From Castor canadensis (taxonomy: Eukaryota; Chordata; Mammalia; Rodentia; Castoridae): DNA of 64,000 nucleotides. How positions within the stretch are numbered: the stretch's first letter is position 1; each line of letters begins with the position of its first letter. The stretch lies in contig NC_133390.1 of the NCBI RefSeq assembly GCF_047511655.1, positions 127,773,583-127,837,582 on the forward strand, read 5' to 3'. The notes under the pieces are model-generated. The model searched no databases, was not told the origin of the DNA, and saw nothing but the letters and a program-made list of their open reading frames with translations. Positions 1 to 10,860 of the stretch are shown one piece after another. Both the position numbers and the translations under genes were made by a program.

Positions 1-1067
1 TTAAAAATTCAATCACAAAATCTATGGGTGTGTATGTGTGAAGCATTAGATTTCCATCAACAGCAAATGTTTATAAATGTGTCCTGATAAGCCAACAAGT
101 GCCACTGTGATGAGACAGATCAAGTTTATGAGACCTTATCAATAAATTGTCCAATTTCAAATTGCTCCAACTGACAGTAATAAAACAGTATTGAATCTTT
201 GGCGCGGGGGGAATGCACTAATTGTAAAAATTGAACACAATTTAAGTCTATGGAAAAACAATAAATGTATGTAAATTAGACAAGATAGTTCTTAATCTAC
301 ATAAAAACAGCTTCTTCAATATATAAGATTTCCATACTCAGCAAATCCTCTTCCAAAGCAAACAGAGCAGATTATTAGTCTACCCTAAAGAGCAAAGGTT
401 AGCAAGGGATGCCCAAAAGCCAGAACTAGGCAGCCTGTTTTTGGTCCACCTATAAGCTGATGGTTTTATATTTTTAAAAGGATGATTTAAAAAAAAAAAA
501 AAGTAAAGAAAAAAGAGAAACTGTAACACACACCATATAGCCTGCAAAGCCTGAAATACTTACTATCCAGTCCTTTACAGATTAAATCCAGAAGAAGTTT
601 TAATACTTTGAAATGAGAAGTTTTATAGAAATTACCGCCAATTCTGGAAGTATTCTAAGGTACCACCACAACAGATTTTAAAATTTTCACTCATCTTAAA
701 TTTTTTTCTGTACTTTCAAGACTTATGTCACCTACTCAAGGACATTCCATTTTACCACAAAAAAATAATCAGCTATTAGTAGCTATACAATAAACCTGTC
801 TTTACTAACCTTTTATTAACAACACTTATCTAAGTGGAAATTTTCCTATTACCCTACAGACTGAAAAGGGATATTTTAACCTTTCAATCAATATAGGCAG
901 TTTGTCTTCAGCTCAAAGCTTTGACTAACAAATTATTTATAAACCATGCATGTACGTCCCACTTCAAAATATATAAAGTATACCTTTTGTTTCAAAACAG
1001 ATTAATACCATAGTCAACTGTAACAAACAAAACTCATACAATGCTTTATGTAAAGTAATGAAGTAAT

Positions 1068-1148
1068 GGGTTGGAGGCGTGGCTCAAGTGTTTGCTAGGT
1101 AACAGCAAGGCTCTGAGTTCAAACCTCAGTAGCTTCAAAAACAAAAAG
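1068..1148 (+). mobile_element. ID-like tRNA-derived SINE
   Basis: The copy has a degenerate pol III A box (ggctcaagtg), a B box-like gagttcaaacc and a short A-rich tail. It is shortened in the middle. Confidence 0.75.
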
Positions 1149-1328
1149 GTAATGCAGTATCAAAGTTTTACTTATTTATTTAGAGGTGTGTTCTTGCTAT
1201 GTCGTGCTGTATTGCCCAGGCTGAATGAACTCTCAAGGCTCAAAGGACCCTCCTGCCACCAGCCTGCTTTCAAAGTTTTTAAAAGAGTAATCAAAAGAAG
1301 CTATTTATGACCTTAAAAAACATAGCTC

Positions 1329-1508
1329 ATAGCCTGGTGCCAGTGGCTCATCCCTGTAATCCTAGTTACTCAGGAAGCAGAGATCAGGAGGAGACCCTAT
1401 CTTGAAAAATACCCAACCCAAAAAAGGGTCAGCAGAGTGACTCAAGTGGTAGAGCGCCTACCAAGCTTGAGGCCCAGAATTCAAACCCCAGTATTGCAAA
1501 AAAATTAA
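1329..1508 (+). mobile_element. Composite SINE: B1-like head plus ID-like tail
   Basis: The left half resembles the 7SL-derived B1/Alu head (ggctcatccctgtaatcc). The right half is the tRNA-like unit with ggtagagcgcc and attcaaacccc, ending in an A-rich tail. This two-part design recurs throughout the window. Confidence 0.85.
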
Positions 1509-1885
1509 TAAGTAAAATACAATTCATGCATGGGACCATGAGTGAAATCTCCAGCATCTCCCAAAAAGAAAAATGTGTCTTTCAATTCAATACTGACCCC
1601 AAATTCTGAAAATTAACTTGCTATAGATTATAAACTTTATATGAACACTAACATAGAAAAGGTGGTGTGATAACCTTCTTAGAAAGTTTGTTTTAATTTT
1701 AAGTCGTTTGATTATCTGCTCCACAAAACATGAATGACCCAGATTTCAAGTTACAATGGATTTTAGCCTTCACTCAACTCAGATTCACCCAGTAAAGGGA
1801 AAAACATCTAGGAAGGCAGTACCCTGGCTGTAGTAGACAATCATTTTCACATCTGTGAGCCTCAAGTCCACACATTAAGAAAAGG

Positions 1886-1980
1886 AATGGGGGATGGGGA
1901 TGTAGTGGTAAAGCACTTGCCTAGCATGTGCAGGCCCAGGTGTTCAATCCCCTGCACCAAAAAAAAAAAAAAAAAAAAAA
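1886..1980 (+). mobile_element. ID element with long A tail
   Basis: The sequence resembles the classic rodent ID/BC1 unit (gtggtaaagcacttgcctag, then gttcaatcccc) and ends in about 22 A residues. Confidence 0.85.
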
Positions 1981-2211
1981 ATTGGTCTAGAAGGTTTCTA
2001 AGGTCTCTTCATCTCTGGAATCCTGATATTATAACCAAGATTTTTTTTAAATTTATGTCTGACCTAATTCCAAATAGAATCTGCAGCAACTCACATCTCA
2101 CATACAAGTCAGAGGACAGTACACAAACACATAAAAACTAGACCTTCCGCCAAAAAGAGGAGGGAAGCAAGGTAACATCAGAAATTAGTGAGTTCAATCC
2201 CCAAAAAGAAA

Positions 2212-2300
2212 AAGAGCTGGTGTAGTGGCTCAAAAGTGGTAGAGCGCCCATCTAGCAAGTGTGAGGCCATGAGTTCAAACCCCAGTACCGCCAAAAAAAG
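2212..2300 (+). mobile_element. ID-like tRNA-derived SINE
   Basis: It contains tggtagagcgcccatctagc and gagttcaaaccccagtaccg followed by an A tail, the family consensus seen repeatedly here. Confidence 0.85.
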
Positions 2301-3643
2301 ATAGAAAATTAGCTTCAGCATCCCCCAATACCATCATCCTACAATGCTTAAAACAAATGTATTTTTAAGTCAGACCATTAAGCTATCTTCCCAAAAAGGT
2401 GAGCCATTTCCCAAAGTCTAAAAAATACCTCGTTTTAAACTATTCAAAAAAGCAAATACAGTAAGCATACCACTTTGAAGGAAAAATGCAAAGCAACCTA
2501 TAAGCTAAATTTTTATCAAGAAGCTATTTTTCCATTCAAGTTTACTTCTTTAACTTGAGAGCATAAAAGCGAAAGATCAACCTTCCTTCCTATTTGATTC
2601 CTGCACAGAATCAACTACCATGCCTTTCAGTTCAACTTCCTCAACAACTAGAACAGTTGTTGAAGAAAATAAGCCACCTCATCTAGAACCCTCAAGTTAC
2701 ACAACTGCAGGGAGAGAAGTGCCGAGTTCAGGGAAACCAAATCACGACCAGACACTGGTGGCTTAGTTCTTGTTGGAAGGTGCTTCCACAGAAACGTCTC
2801 TACATTTCTTATGGACCAGAGTTTCTCTTAAGATTTAGAAGCCAAATCACTTCAGGGGTCAAGTTCAAAGCCAGAAGTGGTTCACCCTGCTCTGTCCTCC
2901 CAAGCCGCAGTAAGGTGTGCATGAAAGCCTCTTCATACTGAGTAAATTTCATGCTACGTGAACTGTATTACAACAAAGCCGCTAAAAATTAGCGAGCTTC
3001 CAAACTGGTACGACTCCGTCAGGATAAAGGGCAGAGACAGCTCCTGTCTGTTTCAACCTTTCAAAAATGAAAGGAAATGAATGGCTGCTGGTGCACAGCG
3101 CAGAGACCCAACTACTGTTGGTGTACAATCAGTACACCTTAAGGCCCCGACACGAGGAATCAGCCTGAGAGGGTGGTCCCCAGAGGGAAAACTTCACTTT
3201 GGGACAATCAGAAACACAAGGAAAGCCCAATGTGCTTTTCCCCCTTACTGCTACCCTTTCACTTCCCATCTAATTTATTATGATAATATCAAGTGATTAA
3301 AACTGGCAACCAGGAAAGACTACACCGTAGGACAAACGAGTAGGAATGGATACAAAACATCGCAGGGTATTCTCCCATTACAACTGCTACCTTTTGGTAC
3401 GGTGTATTCTATCCCCGGGGGTAAAAGAAAGGAACCCCTTCCCCCACCAAGCCTAGCCATCTTAACATCAGAAATGAAGTCCCCCCGGAACGGCTCCACG
3501 GCCGCCAGTCACGGAGAGGCCTGCGGGGCTCCGAGGCCCCGACCGCCACGCGGCAGGACCCCGACCCGCTCTGGGAGGCTCCGCAGGGCTACAGGGCTGT
3601 GCGGGCCTCCCCCGGAGCGGCTGCCGCGCGCGGGCGCACGCAC

Positions 3644-3756
3644 CTCATGCTGTAGGCGCCGGCGCCCAGCTCCTGCCCGATGCCCGAAAGGCTGGCGTCG
3701 AAGTCGTGCACCAGCCCAGACTCGATCACCTCGTCCATCTTGAGCACCCAGGCCAT
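3644..3756 (-). CDS. UBP1: UBP1 (LBP-1a/CP2-family transcription factor), first coding exon
   Basis: The minus-strand ATG at 3756-3754 opens 37 codons beginning [20 protein letters not shown], which I recognise as the N-terminus of UBP1. The paralogue TFCP2 differs near residues 4-9, where UBP1 has VLKMDE. The exon ends after the first two bases of a split codon (AG), directly followed by the donor GTGCGTG at 3643-3637, so it is a phase-2 junction. That fits the next residue, Ser, in the known protein. UBP1 is a nuclear DNA-binding protein of the grainyhead/CP2 family that acts on viral and cellular promoters; the DNA-binding and SAM-like domains lie in later exons outside the window. The CpG island around it is the promoter. 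An in-frame ATG lies 89 codons upstream without an intervening stop; the start chosen here is the known family start. Confidence 0.95.
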
Positions 3757-4023
3757 CTTCCGGCCTCGCCGCCGCCCGGCGCAGCGCGGCCTTCGGGTCC
3801 GAGGCGAAGGGGCCCGAGCTTCGCGGGCGCGTCCTGAGGGAGGGCGCGGGTGAAGCCTCCGGCGGCGCGGCGAGTGGTCACCAGCGGCGGCCCGGGAGGC
3901 GGCCGAGACGAGAGCGGCCGAGGCCCAGCTGGCAGGGTACAGCGCGCCGGCGAGCAGCTGCAGCGGGAGCGACCGGGCCGCGGGCAGCGCCTCCCTCCCG
4001 CGGCCACCGGCCCCGCGCCTCAT
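3757..4023 (-). other. UBP1: UBP1 5' leader with in-frame upstream ATG
   Basis: On the minus strand the frame of the UBP1 start codon stays open upstream through this GC-rich leader to an ATG at 4023-4021, and further to about 4116. The would-be extension is rich in Arg, Ala, Gly and Pro, as expected from GC-rich untranslated sequence. Whether any transcript starts far enough upstream to include it cannot be seen here. Confidence 0.5.
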
Positions 4024-4115
4024 GCCGCCGCCGCCGTCGCTGCCGCCGCCGCCACCACCACCACCACCACCACCCGCCCCCTGCACCGCTCGCGCTGCCG
4101 CCGCCGCCGCCGCCA
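4021..4115. repeat. CCG/CCA trinucleotide repeats in CpG island
   Basis: Two short triplet tracts occur: a CCG run grading into about eight CCA/ACC units (about 4023-4074), and a CCG run at about 4098-4114. On the minus strand they read as GGC and GGT repeats near the UBP1 leader. Such tracts vary in length and can form G-rich structures. Confidence 0.9.
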
Positions 4116-4560
4116 CCCGCCCCGCCCCGGGGCCCCAGGTCGCATCCCCCCCGACTGCGCGGGACCTCAGCCCGCTCCGGCGACCGCGCGAGGCAAGCCC
4201 TCGGCACGCCCGTCACCCGCTCCCCAGCCTCGACCCGCCCCCCCAGTTTCCAGCGCCCCTTCGCCCCAGCCAACCCCGCCGACGCCGCTCCGCCGGCCCG
4301 GACGCTGGCTTCGATACGGGTCCGACTTGGGCTCGCTTGTCGCTTCCGCCTCCTCCTCCGGCCCCGCCCCCGACCCGCCCCGCCCTCGCGGCCCGCCCCG
4401 CACGGCCCCGCGCTCAGGGCCACACCCCGCGCCTCACGGCAGTGGAATGGCCTGGACCGAGCTGCGGCCCCGCCCACGCGACTGGTTCCCAGCCCCTGCG
4501 GCGTTAGTGCCTCCCCGCGCTCCAGCCCAGGAAGAGGTGGTGTCAAAACAGCTCCGGTGC

Positions 4561-5399
4561 CCGTTCTAGCCAGAGAAGCAGAATAATTGACAGGCACACT
4601 GGGCAATAACGGCAAGTGCTTGAGCGAAGTTCCTGGGACTCTGTGCTGAACAACCAATCAAAATGTTCTTTCCCTTGGGCGGACTTGAGGACCATATGTG
4701 CTCCCAAAAGAATGAGTTCATTGGCTCGCACTGCAGGAAGCGGTTCCGGGCGCCACTTCCGGAGGTGCCTTGCTCTCTGTGGGTATTATTTCCCACTGCT
4801 CTTGTTTTTTTTTTTTTTTTCTTTCTCCTCACTACCAAAGTATTAGAGATGCTCAGACCTCTGGAGAACTAAAGGCCAGTTGTAAAGAAAATTTGATTGG
4901 CATGGGAATAAACCAATCAGCTCCCCCGAGAAAGCTCCTGGAAGTCTTCCACCCTACAGCCGTAGGGCCGTGAGCAAAGTGGAGAGCCACAGTTCAACTG
5001 GTGTTTCGGGCCTAATGGCCGCAAGCACGGTGCTGACCTTGGAGCTCCGAACCTCTAGAACGAGCCACCGGAGTCACTGCGCTCCTCAGAAGACCGGAAG
5101 GGTGTCCTTCTGCCGCCCAGTACGGGCGTGCACCTACGTGCTGGAGGACTGAAGTCCCTTTCCGCTGAGAAAGAGGTGGCCTCAGCAGACTTGCCGAGGC
5201 CGCAGCGATCAGTTTCTAAGGTTTGGCTGCTGGCGCTGCGCCTGCGGAACCTACCTGAGCCCGGGCTGATGGAGTCCCTTTCCTCCAAACCACGTGCAGA
5301 GCATTCGCCGCTCCGCCCCAGCTCATCAATTTAAGTCAAAAAAACACGGCTTAAAACCAGATCTCAGCCTGTTGTTTAAATATCAACTGGCAGAATTAT
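4561..5399. other. Unique sequence flanking the CpG island, with CCAAT and ETS-like motifs
   Basis: No gene is recognised here. Direct CCAAT motifs occur at about 4654-4658 and 4913-4917, with an inverted one at about 4894-4898. An ETS-like cacttccgg lies near 4754, and an NRF1-like gcgctgcgcctgcgg lies near 5233. These could be distal UBP1 promoter elements or a divergent promoter. A T-run lies at 4805-4820. The motif calls are by eye. Confidence 0.4.
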
Positions 5400-5555
5400 C
5401 TATTTTTGCACACATTTCATTTGACACAGCTACTGAAGCAGATACAAATTATATCTTACAGATAGGAAACTCAGGTGCAGACATGGAAAGATCTATCCAA
5501 AGTCACACATTAGCTAAGTCAGGACTTTTGACTAAATTCCAGGTCAAAACATAAG
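5400..5555 (+). mobile_element. MIR (ancient tRNA-derived SINE)
   Basis: The core reads cagataggaaactcaggtgc, then aaagtcacacattagctaag, matching the MIR pattern of a gaaactgagg-type motif followed by aaggtcacacagct. It is strongly diverged, as expected for a mammal-wide repeat. Confidence 0.75.
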
Positions 5556-5928
5556 CCATTACTTCAAGAAGTTCCATTCGACTATTAAAAATAACCTGCA
5601 CAAACTATCGGAGTCAGTGTAAATGCTTTGGGCTGTCTGATTGGAGACTTAGACACATTTTTCCACGGACACTGTTCAGTGAGCTAGCCACTTACATAAC
5701 CAGGAGTGTAACCCAAGGCTACTCCTTTTGGGAGTTGTCCTCGGCGGTTACTTTTGCTTCCCAGGAATTTAAATTCTAAGTAGTTTTTCTTTAATTTTCA
5801 AGACCCCGAACATGTGGCGACCTTCAGATAACATCAGAATGTGTACAGTTTAATGTTTAATCCTGTGCATCAACTAGCACGAATCATGTAAATTGCAGTG
5901 AGGTTTAACGTGGATTTTAAAAATCCTT
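5556..5928. other. Unassigned intergenic sequence
   Basis: I see no gene, repeat or motif that I can name in this AT-rich stretch. Confidence 0.6.
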
Positions 5929-6037
5929 TTTTTTTTTTTTTTTAATTTGTTTGGTTTTGGTGAGACTGGGGTTTGAACTCAGGGCTTCGAGCTTGCAAAG
6001 CAGGTGCTCTTTCCGTTTGAGCCATGCCTCCAGTCCA
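5929..6037 (-). mobile_element. ID-like SINE
   Basis: A T-rich tail leads into ggggtttgaactcagggctt and a degenerate A box before gagccatgcctccagtcc. This is the reverse complement of the ID-like unit. Confidence 0.85.
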
Positions 6038-6426
6038 GAAAAACAAAACCAGGAACTAGTCCCAGAAGGCCAAGGTACCTGCTAAAGGAAGAAAAAGGGT
6101 ATTTGTGTCCTAAATGATAAAGGCCCTTCCCCCTCAGCACAAAGGCTCCCTGCCCATTGTCCCACCAACCTCCTTTCACTCCATATAAAAACACTTCCAT
6201 GTACCTGAGGTCCCGTGAGGAGCACAGCCCCCTCCGTGCCTGGTTTCATTCCCACCAATTACTGTCTTCAGAGTATTGGCTTTTGAACAGTGAGCAGACA
6301 GATATGTATCCAGCACACAGGTTGGCCAGGTCTATTACTAATTGTTGGAAAATACAGAAAAATAGAATGGGGGGAAGGAAAATTATCTGATTCTTGGGAT
6401 GAGTATGATAGTGCAAACTCATCAAT

Positions 6427-7096
6427 TTCTTTCTTTTTCAGTACTGGGAGTTGAACCCTTATGCTTCCTAAGCTGGAGCGTTAACACTTGGGCCACAACT
6501 CCAGCCCTTTTTGCGGCTGGTTAGTTTGGAGGAAGGATGCTTTTTTCCAGGCCAGCTTGGACTGAGATCCTTCTAGCTTAGGCCTCCCCCTGTTGTTGGG
6601 ATAACAGGTGTGCACCACCACCCGCAACTTTTTTTCCATTGAGATAGGCTCTCGCAAACTTTTTTGGCCAGGCTGGCTTAGAACCACAATCCTGCTCATC
6701 TCAGCCTCCCATGTAGCTGGGATGACAGGTATGTGCCATTACATTAAGTACTGGTTGACATGGGGGTCTCACTAACTTTTTGCTTAGGTTGGCCTCAAAC
6801 AAATCCTCCTGATCTCAGCCTCTCAAGTAGCTAGGATTACAGGCCTGAACCACCAATGCTAAGCCTAGCCTTAAAAAAAAAAAAATTGTTTTTGAGACAG
6901 GGTCTCCCACTATCTTTACTCAGGGGCACTCTTCCTGCCTCTGTTTACGGAGTAGCTGTGGCATGAGCCACCACACCTGACTTTTGTCGATTTGTTTTTT
7001 GTTTGTGTTTTGTTTTGCAGTATTAGGGCTTGAACTCAGGGCTTCCAACTTGCTAGGCAGGTGCTCTGCCAATTGAGCCATGGCTCAAGCCCTGTC
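6427..7096 (-). mobile_element. Cluster of B1-like and ID-like SINE units
   Basis: Reverse-complement units follow each other. An ID-like unit (6427-6512) is followed by three or four B1-like monomers (6513-6628, 6629-6865, 6872-6981), recognised by repeated ctgggatnacaggtgtgcca-type and cctcctgatctcagcctc-type strings. A second ID-like unit closes the cluster (6985-7096). It could be one multimeric SINE or stepwise insertions. Confidence 0.75.
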
Positions 7097-7392
7097 AATT
7101 ACTTTTAATCAAGCTGTACTCTAAAGAAGCACCCAAACACAAATGTACAAGCGGAGACTCAGAAATCTAAGAAAGGATCAGTAATCTTTACCTGAAAAGT
7201 TGGAAAAATAATAGTCTCTTTCCTTGATTCCAACTTTAGAGACACTACTGTGGCTGAGGATGTAAGAGGTACTCAAAACTGCTTTTGCTGAAAAGCACTG
7301 ATTTCTCACTTAGGATCACAAGGTCACTAAAAGCAGGATAAAAGTTTTTCATTTTCTATGTCTCCTTCACTTTGAGTCATGTGCCTGTTTAG

Positions 7393-7597
7393 CTTTTTTT
7401 TTTTTTTTGTGGTACTGGGATTTAAACTCAGGTCTACACCTTGAGTTATTCCACCAGCCCCTTTTGTGTGTGTGAAAGGTGTTTCAAGATAGGGTCTTGC
7501 AAACTATTTACCAGAGTTGGCTTTGAACCACAATCCTCCTGATCTCTTCCTCCTGAGTAGCTAGGATTACAGGTGTGAGCCACTGGTGCCCAGCTTC
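7393..7597 (-). mobile_element. Composite B1/ID-like SINE
   Basis: A T-run leads into a shortened ID-like half (gggatttaaactcaggtc), followed by the B1-like half ending in ggattacaggtgtgagccac. Confidence 0.85.
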
Positions 7598-7710
7598 TGT
7601 TTAACTCTTCATGTCGGCATATTAATCACTCAAGGAGTATATGTCTAAGGTGGTACTTTATCTCATTCCCCTTCAAGGCTGCAGGCACAAAGATAAGAGA
7701 AATTTAGGTA

Positions 7711-8509
7711 TCTTACTGTTGCGAGCTTTCTCACACTCTGTTCCTCCTGACCTAACTGGGGGTGACTGGAGATGCATAAAGGACAGAAGATAGAAGACAG
7801 CTGGAGCCAGGTGTGCTGGGTGCTCAGATGGAGATGCACAGCAGCCTCCTTCTTTTCTCTAGTAACTCTTCTTTTACTTTGCTTCTTCTCTATTCTTTAA
7901 GGCCTTACTTCTTTACTATTCTTTAAAACCTTGCTTCTTTTCTATTCTTTAAAGTCTCCTTAGACTCACTCTGTCCCATGTTTTCTTTAGTCACTCTTAA
8001 AAGTCTTGGCTCTCAGACTTGCACTGTCCCATGTTCTCTCATTAGCTTTCTTAAAGTCTCAGTGCTCAGACTTGTACATCCCATGTCTCCTCTAATCTCT
8101 AGCATAACTCAGCAGCCAGCTGCATCATTCGGCAGCAGTCCCCTCACAAGCCGCCCCAGCAATAGCTTCCTTTTCTCTCAAGCAGCCAACCAATCAATCC
8201 CAATCAGTCCCCATCAATCCATCAATCCTCTTTCAATCAATCCCGTGTCGTCCTTCAGTAAGTCTTTTATATCCAATGGTAAACAAGGAGGTGGAGTAAC
8301 CATTCTCGGGAGGGGCGTGACATTATAAAAAGAGAAACCTGAGTTCCTACTTCTCTGAACTTAAACAACTTAGGAAAAGCAGCTGTGCTGCATTTTGCCT
8401 TTGCGACCTTCTGCTGCTGGGGTCATACCAGACTCAGCTTGTAGATTTGAACAGCTGTGCTTATGTCAAGTTCTTATAGGCTTCTCATAATCCACTCCTC
8501 ACATCTTAC
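7711..8509 (+). mobile_element. Solo LTR, class II (ERVK-like)
   Basis: The LTR runs from tgttgcgag at 7717 to ctcctcaca at 8503, so it has TG...CA ends. It is flanked by the identical 6-bp duplication tcttac at 7711-7716 and 8504-8509. Six-base duplications are typical of betaretrovirus/IAP-like class II ERVs. A TATA-like tataaaaag lies at 8324-8332, giving a plus orientation. The U3 part holds CTTT-rich and ATCAATCC-rich low-complexity tracts. No internal viral sequence is present, so this is the product of LTR-LTR recombination. The class call rests on duplication length and ends, not on a family match. Confidence 0.75.
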
Positions 8510-9224
8510 TGTCAACTTTTTCCCCAAAACCCTCATAAAAGTTTCCAGTCACTGTTTTACACTGAAGTCACCTTGGATTCCAAGGATGGCAGAGCTTCAC
8601 AGAGAGATCACCCCATATTGAGATTATTCCTTTTATGAGTGAGCTTTGTTAAAAACATAGTTGGACTCATTTCTGTCTTTCCACAATGTCAGATTTATTG
8701 AATAACAATGTCAATTTTGTTGGCATTAATTTGCCAAGTGCTACTGATTTTGCTTGATAGCCATGAACCAATTAGCAAATGGGTTCTTTTATTCCAGTCT
8801 TAATTACTAATAATAAGTCTCAGATGACACAATTCACTTAATAATATAAGGACTATAGAAAGCTAAGAAAGAGTTAAAGTGGCCATAGAGGTGAAAGAGA
8901 CCTTGCTGAAGGCAAAGGCGGAGAGCTATTACAGATGCAGAGTCACTGCAGGGTGGTGAGATTAGATGCTAATAAATGAACCCAGTTGCAGAGCTGTTGC
9001 GGCACAGTAGTGTCAAAACAGAGCTAGTTCAAGGAAAATGGTGGTTCAGGCTTGACAGCTGACTCCAAGCTTACTGAATCCAGACAGAAGGTAATTCAAG
9101 CAGCAGGATTGGGTTCAGCTGAATCCCCAGGGACAAGAGTCAGGAGTTCATTTCCTGTCGATTATGCATCAGATAATACATCAGATGGTCTGATAATGGT
9201 TGTTGAGTACCAACCCAGTGTTGA
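8510..9224. other. Unassigned intergenic sequence
   Basis: No gene or named repeat is recognised. It may include unaligned outer parts of the neighbouring LTR. Confidence 0.5.
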
Positions 9225-9592
9225 ATGTCCCTCCTTTCATATTTTCCAGATGAAGAGGTTGCATTATTCCATGGTCTGGCATATTCAGTAAGTTCATGGA
9301 CCTGGTTTTTCTGATATGGGTTTGATATGCCCATGTGTCCATGTGTTCCTGATTTAGTTTGGTAAATTCATAGATAGTAATCTCTAATTTACATAAATAA
9401 GTTATTTATCATTGTCTCATTGTGCTGGACAAATGATGGTGATTTAGTTGTATGAATAAGATATAGAGTTACTCAACCTCCCCATTTGCACTCAAAATGG
9501 AGTAACTGTTGTTTTGTAAAATGGAGTCACTCAGGACAAGGCACAGCTTAAAAACTATATTCTGTGGAGCAGAACACAGGCTGATCTCCACA
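9225..9592 (-). mobile_element. 3' LTR of an old minus-strand ERV
   Basis: This stretch aligns by eye with 21712-22070: shared strings include gttgcattattcc, gatatgggtttgatatgcc and cctgatttagtttg. On the minus strand both copies start tgtggagatc or tgtgaagatc, consistent with an LTR 5' end. A purine-rich stretch precedes the start, as a polypurine tract should. The outer boundary is approximate. Confidence 0.6.
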
Positions 9593-9988
9593 TTCCACCA
9601 CCCAGTTCCTCAGAGAGGAGCTCATTGACTCTGCAGCAAGAAGAATCACACATTTTTCTTTTTTCAAGATGCATTACAGAGGCTAATGGTGCAAGCCTTA
9701 AGCAAATAGAACCCAAACATAATTGCTAGTAATAAGAGCAATTTTTTTTAGATGACACCAGATTGTGCTGGTCAAGTTATGCCAGCCATCTTAATCCAGG
9801 TCAGAGGATACCAATAGGTATGTGTGCTTTGAGGGATTTGCCAATTAGTTGGAAGAAAATGCATTTTGCATGTATAACTTCAGTATCTTTTACCAGTGTA
9901 ATCAAGTTTGTGTTCAGTACTGTGACTGCATGCTTAGTGAGCTGACTGAATTATTTACGTTTGACAATTATTTATGGAAAGCATTAGC

Positions 9989-10186
9989 TGTTTTTGTTTC
10001 TGCAGTATTGGGTCTTGAACTCAACCTATACCTCAAGCCACTCCACCAGCACTTTTTTTGTGATGGGTTTTTTCAAGAAAGGGTCTTGTGAACTATTTGC
10101 AAGGGCTGGCTTCAAACCATGATCCTCCTGATCTCTGCCTCCTGAGTAGCTAGGATTACAGGTATGAGCCACCAGTGCCTAGCTCA
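9989..10186 (-). mobile_element. Composite B1/ID-like SINE
   Basis: An ID-like half (tattgggtcttgaactcaac) is followed by a B1-like half with ctaggattacaggtatgagc, all reversed. Confidence 0.85.
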
Positions 10187-10290
10187 TCAACTGTTTTGAG
10201 TTCCTCCTGATTTGTTTAAATAACAGTGTCCACATGTGTTGTACTGATCCATGAGATTTCTTGGGTTCTACCATGCCACCATTCAGGAAA

Positions 10291-10521
10291 GTTCCTATTT
10301 TTGAGATAGGGTCTCAGATCTATGCCTGGGCCAGCCTGGACCGAGCTCCACCCATTACACTTCCCACATAGCTGGAATCATAGGCATGTGCCACACCCAA
10401 CTATTTGTTGAGATGGTTTTTCACAAGCATTTTGCTTGGGCTGGTCTCAAACCTCAATCCCCCTGATCTCTGCCTTCAAGTAGCTAGGATTACAAATATA
10501 AGCCACTATGGCACCCAGCTG
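10291..10521 (-). mobile_element. B1-like SINE dimer
   Basis: Two reversed B1-like monomers follow one another, with gctggaatcataggcatgtg and tagctaggattacaaatata marking the two heads. Confidence 0.7.
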
Positions 10522-10539
10522 GAAAGTTGGGAAATTCTA

Positions 10540-10860
10540 ATAATTGTAATTCTCTTTTCAGTAGGTCGTTAAACGTTTCTATATGTCCTGCTGCTGCAGG
10601 ATTATAGGGCAAGTGAAAATTCCATTGTGCATCCATTCATCACATAGGTGTTGTACTGCCCATGCTGTGAAGTGTGTTCCCTGATCACTGTTACCATAGG
10701 GAGCCAATAGACTGCATTTCATAGCATTAATGCCCTGCTTATAAAAGCTGTTGATGGTTTGGCTGCTGCTCAAGCTAAACCTAATCCTATGTAGATGTCA
10801 ACTATGGTTATTACACAGTTTTGTGGGTATTGGGGTTGTATTGGCCCTATAAGCTCTATC
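10540..10860 (-). pseudogene. Retroviral integrase core remnant
   Basis: Minus-strand translation gives the stretch SDQGTHFTAWAVQHL, followed in a neighbouring frame by a PYNPAAAGHIE-like segment. These are the second catalytic Asp region and the catalytic Glu region of a retroviral integrase core. Upstream, a VDIYIGLGLA-like segment supplies the first Asp region. Several stops and frame changes separate the parts, so it is dead. It shows that the host ERV here runs on the minus strand, opposite to the provirus inserted beside it. Confidence 0.75.

Larger units (their letters stand above)
1..3643 (-). other. UBP1: UBP1 intron 1 (5' part)
   Basis: This stretch lies downstream of the UBP1 first coding exon on the minus strand and begins with the splice donor GT at 3643-3642. 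I see no second UBP1 exon in it, so intron 1 continues beyond the left edge. It is AT-rich, holds four plus-strand SINEs (listed separately), and is otherwise unassigned single-copy-looking sequence. The assignment is inferred from the exon and its donor. Confidence 0.8.
3480..4560. promoter_or_regulatory. UBP1: CpG-island promoter of UBP1
   Basis: About 1.1 kb is strongly GC-rich and dense in CpG, in sharp contrast to the AT-rich flanks. It contains several GC boxes (ccgcccc-type, for example around 4368-4400) and covers the UBP1 first coding exon and its leader. This is the expected structure of a TATA-less housekeeping-type mammalian promoter. The boundaries were judged by eye. The open frames crossing this island on both strands are compositional and are not listed as genes. 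Confidence 0.9.

Noticed and set aside
3402-4657. Several long open frames on both strands of the CpG island (up to 259 codons)
   Set aside because: They are Pro/Arg/Ala/Gly-rich, overlap one another in different frames and reflect GC composition. Only the UBP1 exon has recognisable sequence and a splice donor.
7978-8328. 116-codon Ser-rich open frame
   Set aside because: It lies entirely within the solo LTR and reads its CTTT-rich and ATCAATCC-rich tracts. No protein family is recognised.
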